The notes under the pieces were generated by a model. That model searched no databases. It was not told the origin of the DNA and was given only the letters and a program-made list of their open reading frames with translations. A DNA stretch of 64,000 bases from Bacteroidales bacterium (GTDB lineage: Bacteria > Bacteroidota > Bacteroidia > Bacteroidales > FEN-979): contig JAUXWT010000103.1 of assembly GCA_030681475.1 (NCBI GenBank), positions 1-64,000 on the forward strand, written 5' to 3'. The position numbers were made by a program, and so were the translations under genes. This document shows, piece after piece, positions 16,139-25,119 of the stretch; position 1 is the first letter of the stretch, and every line of letters begins with the position of its first letter.

Positions 16139-17110
16139 TTAGTTCGAGGCGCTTCCCGGATCAGGAACGAAGGCCCAGACGGCTTCTGCAAGGGCAAAGC
16201 CTACGTTCTCATACCAATCTGCATACAGGAACACCTGGCGCTTGGAAGTTTCAACAAAAGGCCTGCTGGCGCCATCATTTAGCTTGAGCAAGCGGATGAA
16301 GTTCGCTTTGGGTGTGCAGAATAGAATATCAGAACCGATCATGGAAGGCAGCGCCTGAAGGGAAAGGTTCGTGCCGTCAATATCGGCGCTTCCGAACTTT
16401 CCGTAATCCTGGTTGGCTCCATACAGATCCCTTCTTTTGCGGGTGTAGAATGTGAGGTTTTCCGGTGAGCAGAATACGCTCATGGGAATGGATTTGTAAG
16501 GTCCGGTGATTGTGTCAGCGAATTTCTCCACCTGGTCAATCACATTGGAAGCAGTGATGGCCACGTTTTTGTTGGCGAAGTTCATTTTTGAGGTCCCACC
16601 TAGTGCGTGTTGAGCTTTGAGGATGGTAAGGAACCCGTCCATGGATTTGCCGGTAGCCTGGGCGGTGCCATCAACGATGGCAGCATAGCTGCCACTGCCG
16701 ATCAAGGAGAGTTCACGATCCTGGGCGGTCTGCTCCAACAGCATTTTGTAAAGAATGTATTTGACCAGGGGCCACTCTTCCCGGGACTTTGATTCGTCAG
16801 CCAGAAAACCAAGCCATGAACCATAAATTTCATCGGGATAAATTTCAACGTCAAACTTATGACGTTTATGGGTGATGATCAGCGGAGTGAAAGTCGGGGT
16901 ACCTTTAGGTGTCCAGCCTTTCTGAAATCCCTGAACCAATGCTGCGATGGTTGCCTGAGCTGCGCGATAGTCATCATTCTGCTTCACGGTAGTCATGAAC
17001 TTCATCGATTCTGTCGGTTGGGTGAGAACCTTGAGAATGTCTTTTTCGCTTGTTCCCAACCAGGTACCGAAGTCCTGCTTTAACTGGGAGATTTCGATGG
17101 TAGTTGCCAT
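16139..17110 (-). CDS. major capsid protein, HK97-like
   Basis: 323 residues with the general layout of HK97-fold capsid proteins: a helical N-arm, an E-loop region (THKRHKFDVEIYPDEI), a spine helix (WPLVKYILYKMLLEQTAQDRE), then P- and A-domain strands (KNVAITASNVIDQVEKFADTI, MSVFCSPENLTFY) and a C-terminal part (RQVFLYADWYENVGFALAEAVWAF). It follows the S49 protease by 28 bp on the minus strand, the usual protease-then-capsid order. No delta domain; the scaffold appears to be carried on the protease instead. Intact. Confidence 0.75.
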   Translation of the reverse strand: MATTIEISQLKQDFGTWLGTSEKDILKVLTQPTESMKFMTTVKQNDDYRAAQATIAALVQGFQKGWTPKGTPTFTPLIITHKRHKFDVEIYPDEIYGSWLGFLADESKSREEWPLVKYILYKMLLEQTAQDRELSLIGSGSYAAIVDGTAQATGKSMDGFLTILKAQHALGGTSKMNFANKNVAITASNVIDQVEKFADTITGPYKSIPMSVFCSPENLTFYTRKRRDLYGANQDYGKFGSADIDGTNLSLQALPSMIGSDILFCTPKANFIRLLKLNDGASRPFVETSKRQVFLYADWYENVGFALAEAVWAFVPDPGSASN

Positions 17111-17138
17111 AGTGATAAAAAATTAGAGGGTAAATAAC

Positions 17139-18383
17139 TTAAATATTTTCGTCTGCGATTTTGTTGTGCAGGTATTGGTCAGAAGCAATGGTCTCTGCTG
17201 ACTTGTCAGCGGTTTTGCCCCGGCGGGTTTCTGCAGCTGCATCTTCCGCTTTCAAAGCTTCATGCTGGCGAACGGTTTCAGCATGGACGGACTGCAGCGT
17301 GTCAAATTTTTCTGTTACTGTTGCCACTTCAAGGGTGAGATCAGTAATTTGTGTATTCTGGTCAGCGAGTTTATCGTTGAGCTGGCCAACCATTTCTTCG
17401 GTGAGCTCATTGCTTTCAATGTTCCCGGTGAAGTTAAAAAAGGCCGCGATTGCTGCCCATGTGGTGAGCATTTTGATTTTCATATCAGGGTTGTTTGAAT
17501 TTATTGGAATGTTGTTTGAATTTGCAGCGGGAAAAGAATTGGCCTGTTCGAGGGCATATTCGTACGAACCGATTTCATCCACAAGGCCCAGTGAGATTGC
17601 ATCGGAGGCAAAATAGGTTTTACCGGTAAGTGTGGAAACATCCAGTGATGGCCTGTTTGCCGTTACGGATGCATGGAATTTTGAATTGATGCGGTCAAGC
17701 AGGTTTTTGCGCAGCGGATCATAATTACCGGATCTGAGATCAGAGAGGTATTGATTTTTCTCTGTGCTTAGGGTGGCATACACTTCATGAATAACGACAC
17801 CGGCCTTTTCGAAATACGGTTTCATATCCATGTATTCCAGCATGGTGCCGATGGATCCTATGGTATCGAGGTCAGAGCTGCAGATAATCTTGTCAGCGCC
17901 TGATATAATCCAATAGGCGGCGCTGGCCGCCATCCCTTCCACGAAAGCGACAACCGGTTTGGAGCAGTTTTTAACCGAATCCGAAAGGATGTCGGTGTAG
18001 GAGGTTGTCCCCCCGGGGGAACTGACTACCAGCAAAATTGATTTGATGTTTGGATTTGAGTCTGCGGACTTAATATCTCTGGTGATTGAGACTGATCCCC
18101 TGGGTCCACACTCAACATCATCTTTCATGATGATTCCGCGAACAGGGATCACGGCAACCGACCCCTTGGAAAGGCTGTCAGAGTTCAATGGCTGTGCAGC
18201 GCTCTGTATGCCATGGTCAAAATTCAAAACAAAAGGCCGGTTTAGTTCCCGGGCTTTTGAAAAATCATCCGCACTGATTCGATCTCCCCGAAGCAGGGAA
18301 ACAAGCATGGCTCCGTACGCATCAGGATTTTCGGCGTGAAGAAGCCAATTGGAGGAGAGAATATCAAAAAGAAACGGGTTCAT
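17139..18383 (-). CDS. S49 capsid maturation protease with scaffold tail
   Basis: 414 residues. A ClpP/crotonase-fold S49 (SppA/SohB/lambda C type) protease domain covers about 50-295: LLVVSSPGG, the catalytic Ser in GMAASAAYW (about residue 151), DTIGSIGT, then a Lys candidate in STEKNQYLSD and the closing GKTYFASDAISLGLVDEIG. The C-terminus (about 300-414) begins at MKIKMLTTWAAIAAF and is a Glu/Gln-rich coiled coil (LNDKLADQNTQITDLTLEVATV), like the scaffold part of lambda C/Nu3. The internal ATG at 17483 could give a separate 114-residue scaffold. The protein would degrade scaffold and trim capsid during assembly. Confidence 0.82.
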   Translation of the reverse strand: MNPFLFDILSSNWLLHAENPDAYGAMLVSLLRGDRISADDFSKARELNRPFVLNFDHGIQSAAQPLNSDSLSKGSVAVIPVRGIIMKDDVECGPRGSVSITRDIKSADSNPNIKSILLVVSSPGGTTSYTDILSDSVKNCSKPVVAFVEGMAASAAYWIISGADKIICSSDLDTIGSIGTMLEYMDMKPYFEKAGVVIHEVYATLSTEKNQYLSDLRSGNYDPLRKNLLDRINSKFHASVTANRPSLDVSTLTGKTYFASDAISLGLVDEIGSYEYALEQANSFPAANSNNIPINSNNPDMKIKMLTTWAAIAAFFNFTGNIESNELTEEMVGQLNDKLADQNTQITDLTLEVATVTEKFDTLQSVHAETVRQHEALKAEDAAAETRRGKTADKSAETIASDQYLHNKIADENI

Positions 18384-18464
18384 TATATCCTGTTAAGGTT
18401 TACACCATTAATGAGGATACAATATTATGATGAGATACGCTCCTGATAAAGGACTAACGAAACG

Positions 18465-18971
18465 CTATTCAAGAGGATCCGGCGGGGGCAATGGAGTACC
18501 TGCAACGACTGAAGCATAAGAGGCCGGCTGCGAAAATTCACCAGTAAAAACAACCTCCCATCCATGATAACCTTCGACATTCGAGGGTTTTAAAAGCTTG
18601 CCTGATTTTTTCATGGGGCTTTCCATGGTCCCAAAGAATCGTGAAACGCCATTTTTATCAATGACGTTAATGATCATGTGCCGGTTATTGAGTTGAAAGA
18701 GAATCCTTTCAACATCAACGCGATCTTTGGGCACCAGCATTTTCAATTGGTAGTTGTATTTCATGCCGGCCTTGGTCTCTTCCTCCCTGCCTTCGATCTG
18801 AATTGATTCAGGCGAAGCATAAAGGTAGTTCCACGAACTTTCATGCAAAAGCTCGATTACCGCTATCAGGGAATCGGGATTGATAATGAAAGAAGAGATA
18901 TCTTCCTTAAAAACATATTGAACAGGGTTTAACCCGCCAATATTTCCACCGGTGTGTATTAAAACTGTCAT
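18465..18971 (-). CDS. probable phage structural protein
   Basis: 168 residues, soluble, mixed beta composition, with a Pro-rich end (GTPLPPPDPLE). KYNYQLKMLVPKDRVDVERILFQLNNRHMIINVIDKNG and the final WEVVFTGEFSQPASY suggest a beta-sandwich like head-tail connector or tail completion proteins. I do not recognise the family. It lies 8 bp after the 187-residue gene and 81 bp before the protease start, in the same direction, so it is part of the structural transcript. Confidence 0.6.
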   Translation of the reverse strand: MTVLIHTGGNIGGLNPVQYVFKEDISSFIINPDSLIAVIELLHESSWNYLYASPESIQIEGREEETKAGMKYNYQLKMLVPKDRVDVERILFQLNNRHMIINVIDKNGVSRFFGTMESPMKKSGKLLKPSNVEGYHGWEVVFTGEFSQPASYASVVAGTPLPPPDPLE

Positions 18972-18979
18972 TTCGTTAT

Positions 18980-19543
18980 TTAGATTAAGTAAAACAGATG
19001 ACCGATCATGATTGATTTGTTGCTGAGAGTTTCGAGATTTTTGCTTTTTTTACGACTGCGCCAGTATGCTTTGTAGATCATGTCATAGGTCACATCCTCA
19101 AATTTGATATTCATATCCAGACAGAATTGCAGGGCAACGGTTTTGATTGCACCTTTTGCTGTTCCTTCATCCCTGTTGTAGCGGACTTTATCATCCGCAT
19201 AAACGCGAAAGTGAACCCGGAAATGATGTTCAATAATATTCTGAATGAAAATCTGATTCTTCTCCGAAATGTAAACGGTATTGTTCCGGACGTTGAGGTT
19301 TCTGAAATTTACAAGCATGAATGTAAACAGGTCCCTGTCTGTGCCTGGGAGCAATGGCGAAACATCACCGGGAAGAATCTCCAGGAATGGTATAACCAAC
19401 CTGCCCAGGTAGGATGATGTTGTTGCAAGATAGTACGGGTCTTCATTCTCTTCGTATTCCAAACGCATGATGTACCGGATATAATCCTGCAGGGATGGTT
19501 TCAACCTGATTGTTATTGTTGCTCTCTGATCTTTTTTAGGCAT
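18980..19543 (-). CDS. phage protein of unknown function, basic N-terminus
   Basis: 187 residues. The start PKKDQRATITIRLKPSLQDYIRYIM resembles a ribbon-helix-helix or DNA-contacting N-terminus; the rest is helical, with a basic segment near the end (YWRSRKKSKNLETLSNKS). First gene of the structural block, with a 120-bp leader containing a GC-rich hairpin. Possibly a regulator of the late genes; the sequence gives no firm evidence. Confidence 0.6.
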   Translation of the reverse strand: MPKKDQRATITIRLKPSLQDYIRYIMRLEYEENEDPYYLATTSSYLGRLVIPFLEILPGDVSPLLPGTDRDLFTFMLVNFRNLNVRNNTVYISEKNQIFIQNIIEHHFRVHFRVYADDKVRYNRDEGTAKGAIKTVALQFCLDMNIKFEDVTYDMIYKAYWRSRKKSKNLETLSNKSIMIGHLFYLI

Positions 19544-19609
19544 AGAGCGAAATTAGATTAGTGATTAAAATTGCTAAAGGTCAGTTTACTTTACCAAAGA
19601 ATCCGGTAA

Positions 19610-19655
19610 CGGGACCGGGGCGCAAGCGGAGTTTTTAAAGCTGCCCCCGATCCCG
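19610..19655 (-). other. GC-rich hairpin before the structural genes
   Basis: CGGGACCGGGG (19610-19620) pairs with CCCCGATCCCG (19645-19655) over 11 positions with one mismatch, around a 24-nt loop. There is no T-run, so this is a leader structure rather than a plain terminator. It lies between the 77-residue gene and the structural operon. Confidence 0.5.
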
Positions 19656-19664
19656 GTCGGAACA

Positions 19665-19898
19665 TTAGTGATTATTGACGAATACCCGGTTATCATCAAG
19701 ATGCGGCTGTAAGATAGCAGTGGTCAGATTCATTGACACATAGCATACTTGATAATAGAATGCATTATCAATCCATTGGATCAAGAATAGCATTCCTATT
19801 TTGCGTTTTCCATTAGTGGTAAAATCATTGATGGTTGCCTGTCTGAAGCCCTCAGGCAATTTGTCATAGAACTCAAAGCCATTTTGATCAATTTTCAT
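19665..19898 (-). CDS. small phage protein, 77 residues
   Basis: MKIDQNGFEFYDKLPEGFRQATINDFTTNGKRKIGMLFLIQW and onward, ending DNRVFVNNH. The frame is open a further 19 codons upstream, but those codons run into the GTTCCAAC repeats and read like repeat sequence, so I start at the ATG preceded by GAGAAAA. The style (KLPEGF..A...DF) is shared with small phage proteins of Bacteroidota; function unknown. Confidence 0.6.
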   Translation of the reverse strand: MKIDQNGFEFYDKLPEGFRQATINDFTTNGKRKIGMLFLIQWIDNAFYYQVCYVSMNLTTAILQPHLDDNRVFVNNH

Positions 19899-19934
19899 TT
19901 TTTTTCTCAAGGTTTTGTGATGGTCATTTCCTTG

Positions 19935-20196
19935 TCCAACGTTCCAACGTTCCAACAGCGGCCATTTTAAATTGATAACAATTTGGAAATGAAAATGTAA
20001 GTTCTATTGGAGTGCTCCCACATAACGTTGGAACGTTTTTTTGTTCCAACGGAATATGAAAAATGTAACATGATAGTTCCAACGGGTTCCAACAATAAAG
20101 CCACGTTCCAACAGTAATAGAAAAATATAATACATTGATTTATAAGATTATAATTTTTCATGACCTTATTTGTTGGAACGTTGGAACGTTGGAACC
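19935..20196. repeat. cluster of GTTCCAAC repeats, possible iterons or origin
   Basis: At least eleven copies of TTCCAAC or its complement GTTGGAA in 262 bp. Near-triplets in tandem with an 8-bp period mark the two edges in opposite orientation: TCCAAC then two GTTCCAAC at 19935-19956, and three GTTGGAAC at 20172-20195. Between them lie copies at about 20026, 20043, 20076, 20086 and 20105, within AT-rich DNA. It sits right after the primase-helicase gene, where phage and plasmid origins often lie. Alternative: a short intergenic tandem repeat of the kind seen elsewhere in this window. Confidence 0.7.
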
Positions 20197-20228
20197 GGTT
20201 TTCGTGGCAGACATCTGTAGGTATATCA

Positions 20229-23200
20229 TTAGAATGGGAGTTCAGTTTGTTCAGGTTCTTTAAACCGAACCAGGTCGATACCCATTGCCTCAATTACTTT
20301 GTAATCGAGAGCAATGCAACTGGTGTTTCGTTCAGCTTTTTCAATGATTCTCTGATTTATGTGGGATATCGGATCAGTCTTCCATGATTCTACCTCATAA
20401 ATAAACCGATGGCTTCTTATCTGCCCAAAATAGGAAGCATGATCTTTCAGATACATACGCAATGAATTTAATTTCAAACTTTCATCATTGTGCATTTTCT
20501 GATAAGCTTGAACAACATCATTAACGATCAGGAATAATACCTTTCTTTCCTGACCATTCCAATGCATGGGTTCCGTTTCCGTTTTTGATATTTGAATGGT
20601 TATCTCTGTTTCGGTTGAAATGTCAAATTCTCTACCGGAAATGATATACCCCTGGGTGTAAAGCATACTGATGGTATTAAAAAATACTGATAACCGGTTG
20701 CTGCTGCTAAGTTCTTCGCTCTGTCTGGTGATCTGGTGCTTGGCATCTTCGTAAAATTCGGCGAATGTGAATGGAAGAGGAAGATCCTTTACATGATCCT
20801 CCCACATTTTTGCCATGGCGATAAACAGGCTCACAGTATTGATGATACGGGTCTGATACGTACCACCCTCTTTTTGGATATCCATCTTTACCTGCTTCTG
20901 TGCATCACGCATATACGTTGCAAAATGTTTCTGCACAATCCCACGGCGATTGATTATTTCCAGGGCGATATTGCTCAGTCCGTCTTTTTCACGGCCTTTA
21001 AGGTCATTGTACATAATTACTTCTTCATTGGTCCAGTCATCCTTTTTCGGTACATGCTTTTGAACTACCCGGTTGCCCAGGGCACCGTCATCACGCTCAG
21101 GACCTTCCTGTCCAAGCAGTAATGGGCTGCAATTTATTTTTGAAACATCTATATCCTTACTGGTGGCATCCTTTCGTTTCTGTTTTCCTTCGCCATCATA
21201 AACGGCAGCCTTCAGTCCCTGAAATTTTGGAACCGAAATTGTGGTGTCATTGTACTCTTCGAATATGACCGGGATGTCTCTGAATCGTTCCATACTTGTG
21301 AAAAAAGCAGCATCGGTACCTGAGTTCAGGTTGAAAAGGGGGGCACCATACATAAAGGGAGCGCGGATACTTTCGGCAATTCTAGATTTTCCTGATTCAG
21401 TGGGACCTATAAAAAACAGGGAGGTGAAAAATCGTTCAATGGGAAAGATAATTGACCGGTTGGCAGAAAGGATCGCAAAGAGAAGCGCCCACATACCGTT
21501 TCCGTTATAAGTATATACCTTGTGCATCAATGTTGACCATTCTATCCATGAGGTGCGGTAATCCGGCTTATAAACCAAAAAGCGGTCATACTCATACCTG
21601 TCGTTGTCAGATCGTTGATCCTTGTAAATTTTACTGAATGCCGGGGAATAGTAGGTTACGCTTTTGAATTTCACCAGGCCAAGTTCATCAACATGGGTAA
21701 ATGACCTGTCTGCAATGATGCCGTTTGAAAAGGCGAAAAATCCTTCCGGTTGCCAGCCGAAAGTGGAAAATTCCCAACATTTTGGGAATTGAAGGGCAAT
21801 ACTTTCAAGGATTTTTTCATGGTGAAAAGGTTTGCCATTGGTAAATATGTAGCCACCGTTATTCCATAAGAATTTTTTAAACTGCTGCAGTTCAACCATG
21901 TCACCGCTCTTAAACTCGACATATTCTGCTGTATTAAGTTCGGAATGAAAAAGCTCTACGATTCGTTTATTCTTGGTAGGATCAAGATCATAAACCTGAA
22001 ACAATGGCTCCAGGAAGAAATTCCCCACTTTTATCAGTGTGTTATCCAGGGTTCGGAAAACGTAGAAAATTTTGTTCCCTGTCTTGTTTTGTGCCGGGAA
22101 AAACCCGTAACGTTGAAAGAAACCCTGGTCTACATATTCCGGAAGATGGGCGATATCGAAAACGAACTGCTGCTCATCAATAATTACATGTTCCTGGTGC
22201 TGTATGGCCAGACTCTTTCGTTTTTCTACAAAAGGGCGCAACACTTTGGAAAAGGATCCCTGATTCAAGCCAAACTTTTTAGCGATCTCGTTGGTTTTGA
22301 TATGAACGATCGTGTTATCAAGTTTTGACAGGAACTCCGCTGTCATCTCCACGTACTTCTTTGAGCGTTTGATATCGGGCTGGCGCATGAGCCGATATGA
22401 TAAACTACGCACATAAAAATCTAAGAAATCTATGTAAACTTCAGATTTTGACTCCTCTCCTATTTCTTCAACTGAATCATCCTCACTTACTTCTACGCGA
22501 AAACCTTGTTCAGTGAGCAATCGCCCAGCTTCGGCCAGTGGGAGTTCAATGTCGTTTTCATCAACGACATTTGAAAGTCGTTGAATTTTTACATGTTTTG
22601 TAAATTTAGCCAGGCGAAAAATATCATCCTTTTTCAGTGTGTTATCAGGAAGGCTGATAGTATTTTCAAGCCCTTCGGCATGATAGTCAACAACTGATTT
22701 TGGAGATGACAATAGAATGGCGAACCCTTTTTTCTTTATCATTTCCTCTGAAGCATCAAGGGCAAAAAATCCTTTTTCCTGATGTTCAACTGTTGGCAGT
22801 TGTTTTTGAAGCCCTTGGATTATATCCTCGCGGTCGACTTCAAGTTTTCTTGCAATGTCACTGATTAGGTACGCTCGTGTGTCTTCATCGCCAATGAGTG
22901 ATATCTGGGAAACCAGCTCCTTTATCAGCCTGGCTTTTTGAAGTGGGTCACGGTCAACCTGCTCCTTCACCATCTCGATACGGAAAGAGACGATATCCTT
23001 TCGGTTATCTTCGATAAAAGCCTTCAGGTTTTCCGAACCATGCTTTATGACATAAGAATCGGGATCCTCTCCGTCAGGCAACACAACCAGGTAGACATCC
23101 AGCCCCATCTGCAGAGGTATTTTAATATTTGCGATACTGGCCTTAATACCGGCAGGATCGCCATCGTATACGATCGTAAGGCAATTGGTGAATGAAAGGA

Positions 23201-24068
23201 TCATCTTTACCTGATCCTCGCTTAGGGCTGTCCCTGAGCCAGCAACCACGTTTCTAATCCCGGCCAGATGCCAACTGATCAGATCGGTTTGACCCTCGAC
23301 CAACAGGCATTCATTCTCTTTCATGATATCCCTTTTGGACTGGAATAGCCCATAAAGGAATTTGCTCTTTTTAAACACCTCCGTTTCCGGGCTGTTCAGA
23401 TATTTGGGTTTATCTTTCTCAACCGTCAGAATCCTGCCGGTGAACCCGATCACCCTCCCCGATCGATCAAAAAACGGAAATATGATCCGCTTGGTGAATG
23501 CATCAAAATAATGTCCCTGGTCACTCTTCTTTAACAGTCCGGCCGAAAATAGCAGCTCATCCGAATATCCAACCTCATGCGCTGCCCGCATCAGGTCATT
23601 GCCACTGTCGGCAAAACCTATCATAAAAGGTGCAATAGCTTCATCAAGTTGCCTCTTTTTTAAATAGGTAAGCGCGACCTTGTTTTTCTGAAGGTTGATT
23701 GAGAAATAATCCTGTGCCCATTTCAGAACAGCGAATATCCCATCCCTCCTTTTATCAGCTTCGGAATACTCATTATCATTTCCATCCTGCTTAATTGGTA
23801 TTCCATAATGATTGGCAATGAATGTAAGTGCTTCAATGTAACTCATTGCTTCATTATCTCGAAGAAATCCAATGGTATCACCTGATTTACCACAACCAAA
23901 GCATTTATAGGTACCTCGGGAAGGATTTACAATAAAACTGGGCGTTTTCTCATTATGAAAAGGGCAACAGGCAGTGTAGTTCACACCTTTGCGCTTCAGC
24001 GATAGAAATCCTCCAAGAATATCAATGATTTGGACGGCGTCTTTAATTTCTTCGGAGTTCGATATCAT
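20229..24068 (-). CDS. giant primase-helicase (DnaG-type primase fused to ATPase)
   Basis: 1279 residues. CHC2 zinc finger at about 34-60 (CPFHNEKTPSF, then CFGCGKSGD); DnaG core and Toprim domain at about 120-340 with the acidic signatures LVEGQTD, VYDGDPAG and DPDSY; a middle part (about 430-850) without recognised domains; an ATPase at about 880-1080 with Walker A FIGPTESGKSR (about 889) and Walker B VIFEEYND (about 935), similar to DUF927 or superfamily 3-like phage helicases; and a helical C-terminus. It would unwind DNA and lay primers at the element's origin. Nearly twice the length of ordinary DnaG. Preceded by two small genes at 14 bp and followed by the repeat cluster. Confidence 0.85.
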   Translation of the reverse strand: MISNSEEIKDAVQIIDILGGFLSLKRKGVNYTACCPFHNEKTPSFIVNPSRGTYKCFGCGKSGDTIGFLRDNEAMSYIEALTFIANHYGIPIKQDGNDNEYSEADKRRDGIFAVLKWAQDYFSINLQKNKVALTYLKKRQLDEAIAPFMIGFADSGNDLMRAAHEVGYSDELLFSAGLLKKSDQGHYFDAFTKRIIFPFFDRSGRVIGFTGRILTVEKDKPKYLNSPETEVFKKSKFLYGLFQSKRDIMKENECLLVEGQTDLISWHLAGIRNVVAGSGTALSEDQVKMILSFTNCLTIVYDGDPAGIKASIANIKIPLQMGLDVYLVVLPDGEDPDSYVIKHGSENLKAFIEDNRKDIVSFRIEMVKEQVDRDPLQKARLIKELVSQISLIGDEDTRAYLISDIARKLEVDREDIIQGLQKQLPTVEHQEKGFFALDASEEMIKKKGFAILLSSPKSVVDYHAEGLENTISLPDNTLKKDDIFRLAKFTKHVKIQRLSNVVDENDIELPLAEAGRLLTEQGFRVEVSEDDSVEEIGEESKSEVYIDFLDFYVRSLSYRLMRQPDIKRSKKYVEMTAEFLSKLDNTIVHIKTNEIAKKFGLNQGSFSKVLRPFVEKRKSLAIQHQEHVIIDEQQFVFDIAHLPEYVDQGFFQRYGFFPAQNKTGNKIFYVFRTLDNTLIKVGNFFLEPLFQVYDLDPTKNKRIVELFHSELNTAEYVEFKSGDMVELQQFKKFLWNNGGYIFTNGKPFHHEKILESIALQFPKCWEFSTFGWQPEGFFAFSNGIIADRSFTHVDELGLVKFKSVTYYSPAFSKIYKDQRSDNDRYEYDRFLVYKPDYRTSWIEWSTLMHKVYTYNGNGMWALLFAILSANRSIIFPIERFFTSLFFIGPTESGKSRIAESIRAPFMYGAPLFNLNSGTDAAFFTSMERFRDIPVIFEEYNDTTISVPKFQGLKAAVYDGEGKQKRKDATSKDIDVSKINCSPLLLGQEGPERDDGALGNRVVQKHVPKKDDWTNEEVIMYNDLKGREKDGLSNIALEIINRRGIVQKHFATYMRDAQKQVKMDIQKEGGTYQTRIINTVSLFIAMAKMWEDHVKDLPLPFTFAEFYEDAKHQITRQSEELSSSNRLSVFFNTISMLYTQGYIISGREFDISTETEITIQISKTETEPMHWNGQERKVLFLIVNDVVQAYQKMHNDESLKLNSLRMYLKDHASYFGQIRSHRFIYEVESWKTDPISHINQRIIEKAERNTSCIALDYKVIEAMGIDLVRFKEPEQTELPF

Positions 24069-24082
24069 GGATGTCTTGGATT

Positions 24083-24367
24083 TTATTCTGAGTCAAGCGG
24101 ATCAAGAGCCTCATTAATGGCAATGAGGAGTTTACCTATTCGTGAGATGTTGTTAGCAGAATGGTTAAGTTCGTTGACCATTTCTTCGACATACTCCTGG
24201 AATAGGTCAAAAGGAAGGTGAATCTTCGCTGGAGCGCAAAGCTTCACCTTCGTCTGTGCTACAATTACTTTTTTTAAAGCGTCTCTGACGATCCTGAGAT
24301 CATCCTGGCTCATGGCAGAAAAAGTTTTCATATCAACCAGTTTTACGATTTTTAAATTTTCTGTCAT
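24083..24367 (-). CDS. small helical early gene product
   Basis: 94 residues, mostly helical: MSQDDLRIVRDALKKVIVAQTKVKLCAPAKIHLPFDLFQEYVEEMVNELN. No family recognised. The first ATG overlaps the upstream gene by 35 bp; a second ATG at 24331, two bases after that gene's stop (TGATATG), may be the true start and gives 82 residues. It lies 14 bp before the primase-helicase gene and is probably cotranscribed, so a replication accessory role is possible. Confidence 0.55.
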   Translation of the reverse strand: MTENLKIVKLVDMKTFSAMSQDDLRIVRDALKKVIVAQTKVKLCAPAKIHLPFDLFQEYVEEMVNELNHSANNISRIGKLLIAINEALDPLDSE

Positions 24368-24605
24368 GCAGGATATTGATCATCTGCCTTTGTTCCTCCT
24401 TGTGTTTGCAGATTTCTTCATAAAGCAAACCCGCTTCTTTAGTTACATCGAAATCTTCAGCCGAATGTTTAATGCTAAGACAACGCCAGACATATTGATA
24501 TGATAGACTAATATTTTTCAGGGCTAGGCGTTGATGAATCATTTTGGCGCTCCCATAAGGCAATATTTCCTGAACCTTCGTAATTACTTCTGTTTTTAGA
24601 GTCAT
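24333..24605 (-). CDS. small protein at the start of the phage-like operon
   Basis: 90 residues. LPYGSAKMIHQRLALKNISLSYQYVWRCLSIKHSAEDFDV resembles a helix-turn-helix region, and the C-terminus is basic (HKEEQRQMINILHDRKFKNRKTG). Likely DNA binding, by inference from composition only. First gene of the leftward transcript; the 650 bp before it are AT-rich and would hold its promoter. Confidence 0.55.
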   Translation of the reverse strand: MTLKTEVITKVQEILPYGSAKMIHQRLALKNISLSYQYVWRCLSIKHSAEDFDVTKEAGLLYEEICKHKEEQRQMINILHDRKFKNRKTG

Positions 24606-24879
24606 TCGTTATATTTATGGTTAATACTCTGAGAATTCATTAATTTTTGATTAAAAAGAATAGATTTGAGGGACGGCGAAAGTATAGAGTAAATCGACAC
24701 TAAATTTATAATAACCTGACAATCAACTTAGAATAAACCTAATTTATAGATAGTCTAAGCAAGACCGACCTCATAGGAAATTAATTAATAGACTGTTGGG
24801 AAGGGAAAGGATAATAACTTACTTTTACGGTAGAAAAGTATTTATATTTTCCTGAGCGGAAACTATATTAGAAAGAAAC

Positions 24880-25005
24880 ATGTACCTAAAAGCTGGACGC
24901 TCAGATACTTTGAAAAAGGTTATTCTTGAAAGAAATGAGTTACAAGAAGATACGGAAAAAAAACGGGTTTTACTCCGCTATCCCCTCCTAGAATTCTGTA
25001 ACTAA
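24880..25005 (+). CDS. possible 41-residue ORF
   Basis: Frame starting MYLKAGRSDTLKKVILERN and ending YPLLEFCN, preceded by AGAAAGAAAC. Charged helical composition. It is the only rightward frame next to the leftward phage transcript, the place where a phage regulator would lie, but there is no supporting motif and chance is a fair alternative. Confidence 0.28.
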   Translation: MYLKAGRSDTLKKVILERNELQEDTEKKRVLLRYPLLEFCN

Positions 25006-25074
25006 TATGCAGTTATAGCAAATATAATTTGCTAAAAAGCTGATTTTAATTCCTCTATAAAAACTTTAGATAAC

Positions 25075-25119
25075 TATTTATAATTGATTAAATATCAGCA
25101 TATTATTAATTATAAGACA
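25075..25119 (+). repeat. 45-bp direct repeat, left copy
   Basis: Starts TATTTATAAT and ends AATTATAAGACA; 41 of 45 positions match 25962-26006. It lies downstream of the antitoxin gene. Confidence 0.85.

Noticed and set aside
19967-20293. A 108-codon minus-strand frame across the GTTCCAAC repeats
   Set aside because: Its codons are mostly repeat units and it overlaps the end of the primase gene; composition is not protein-like.
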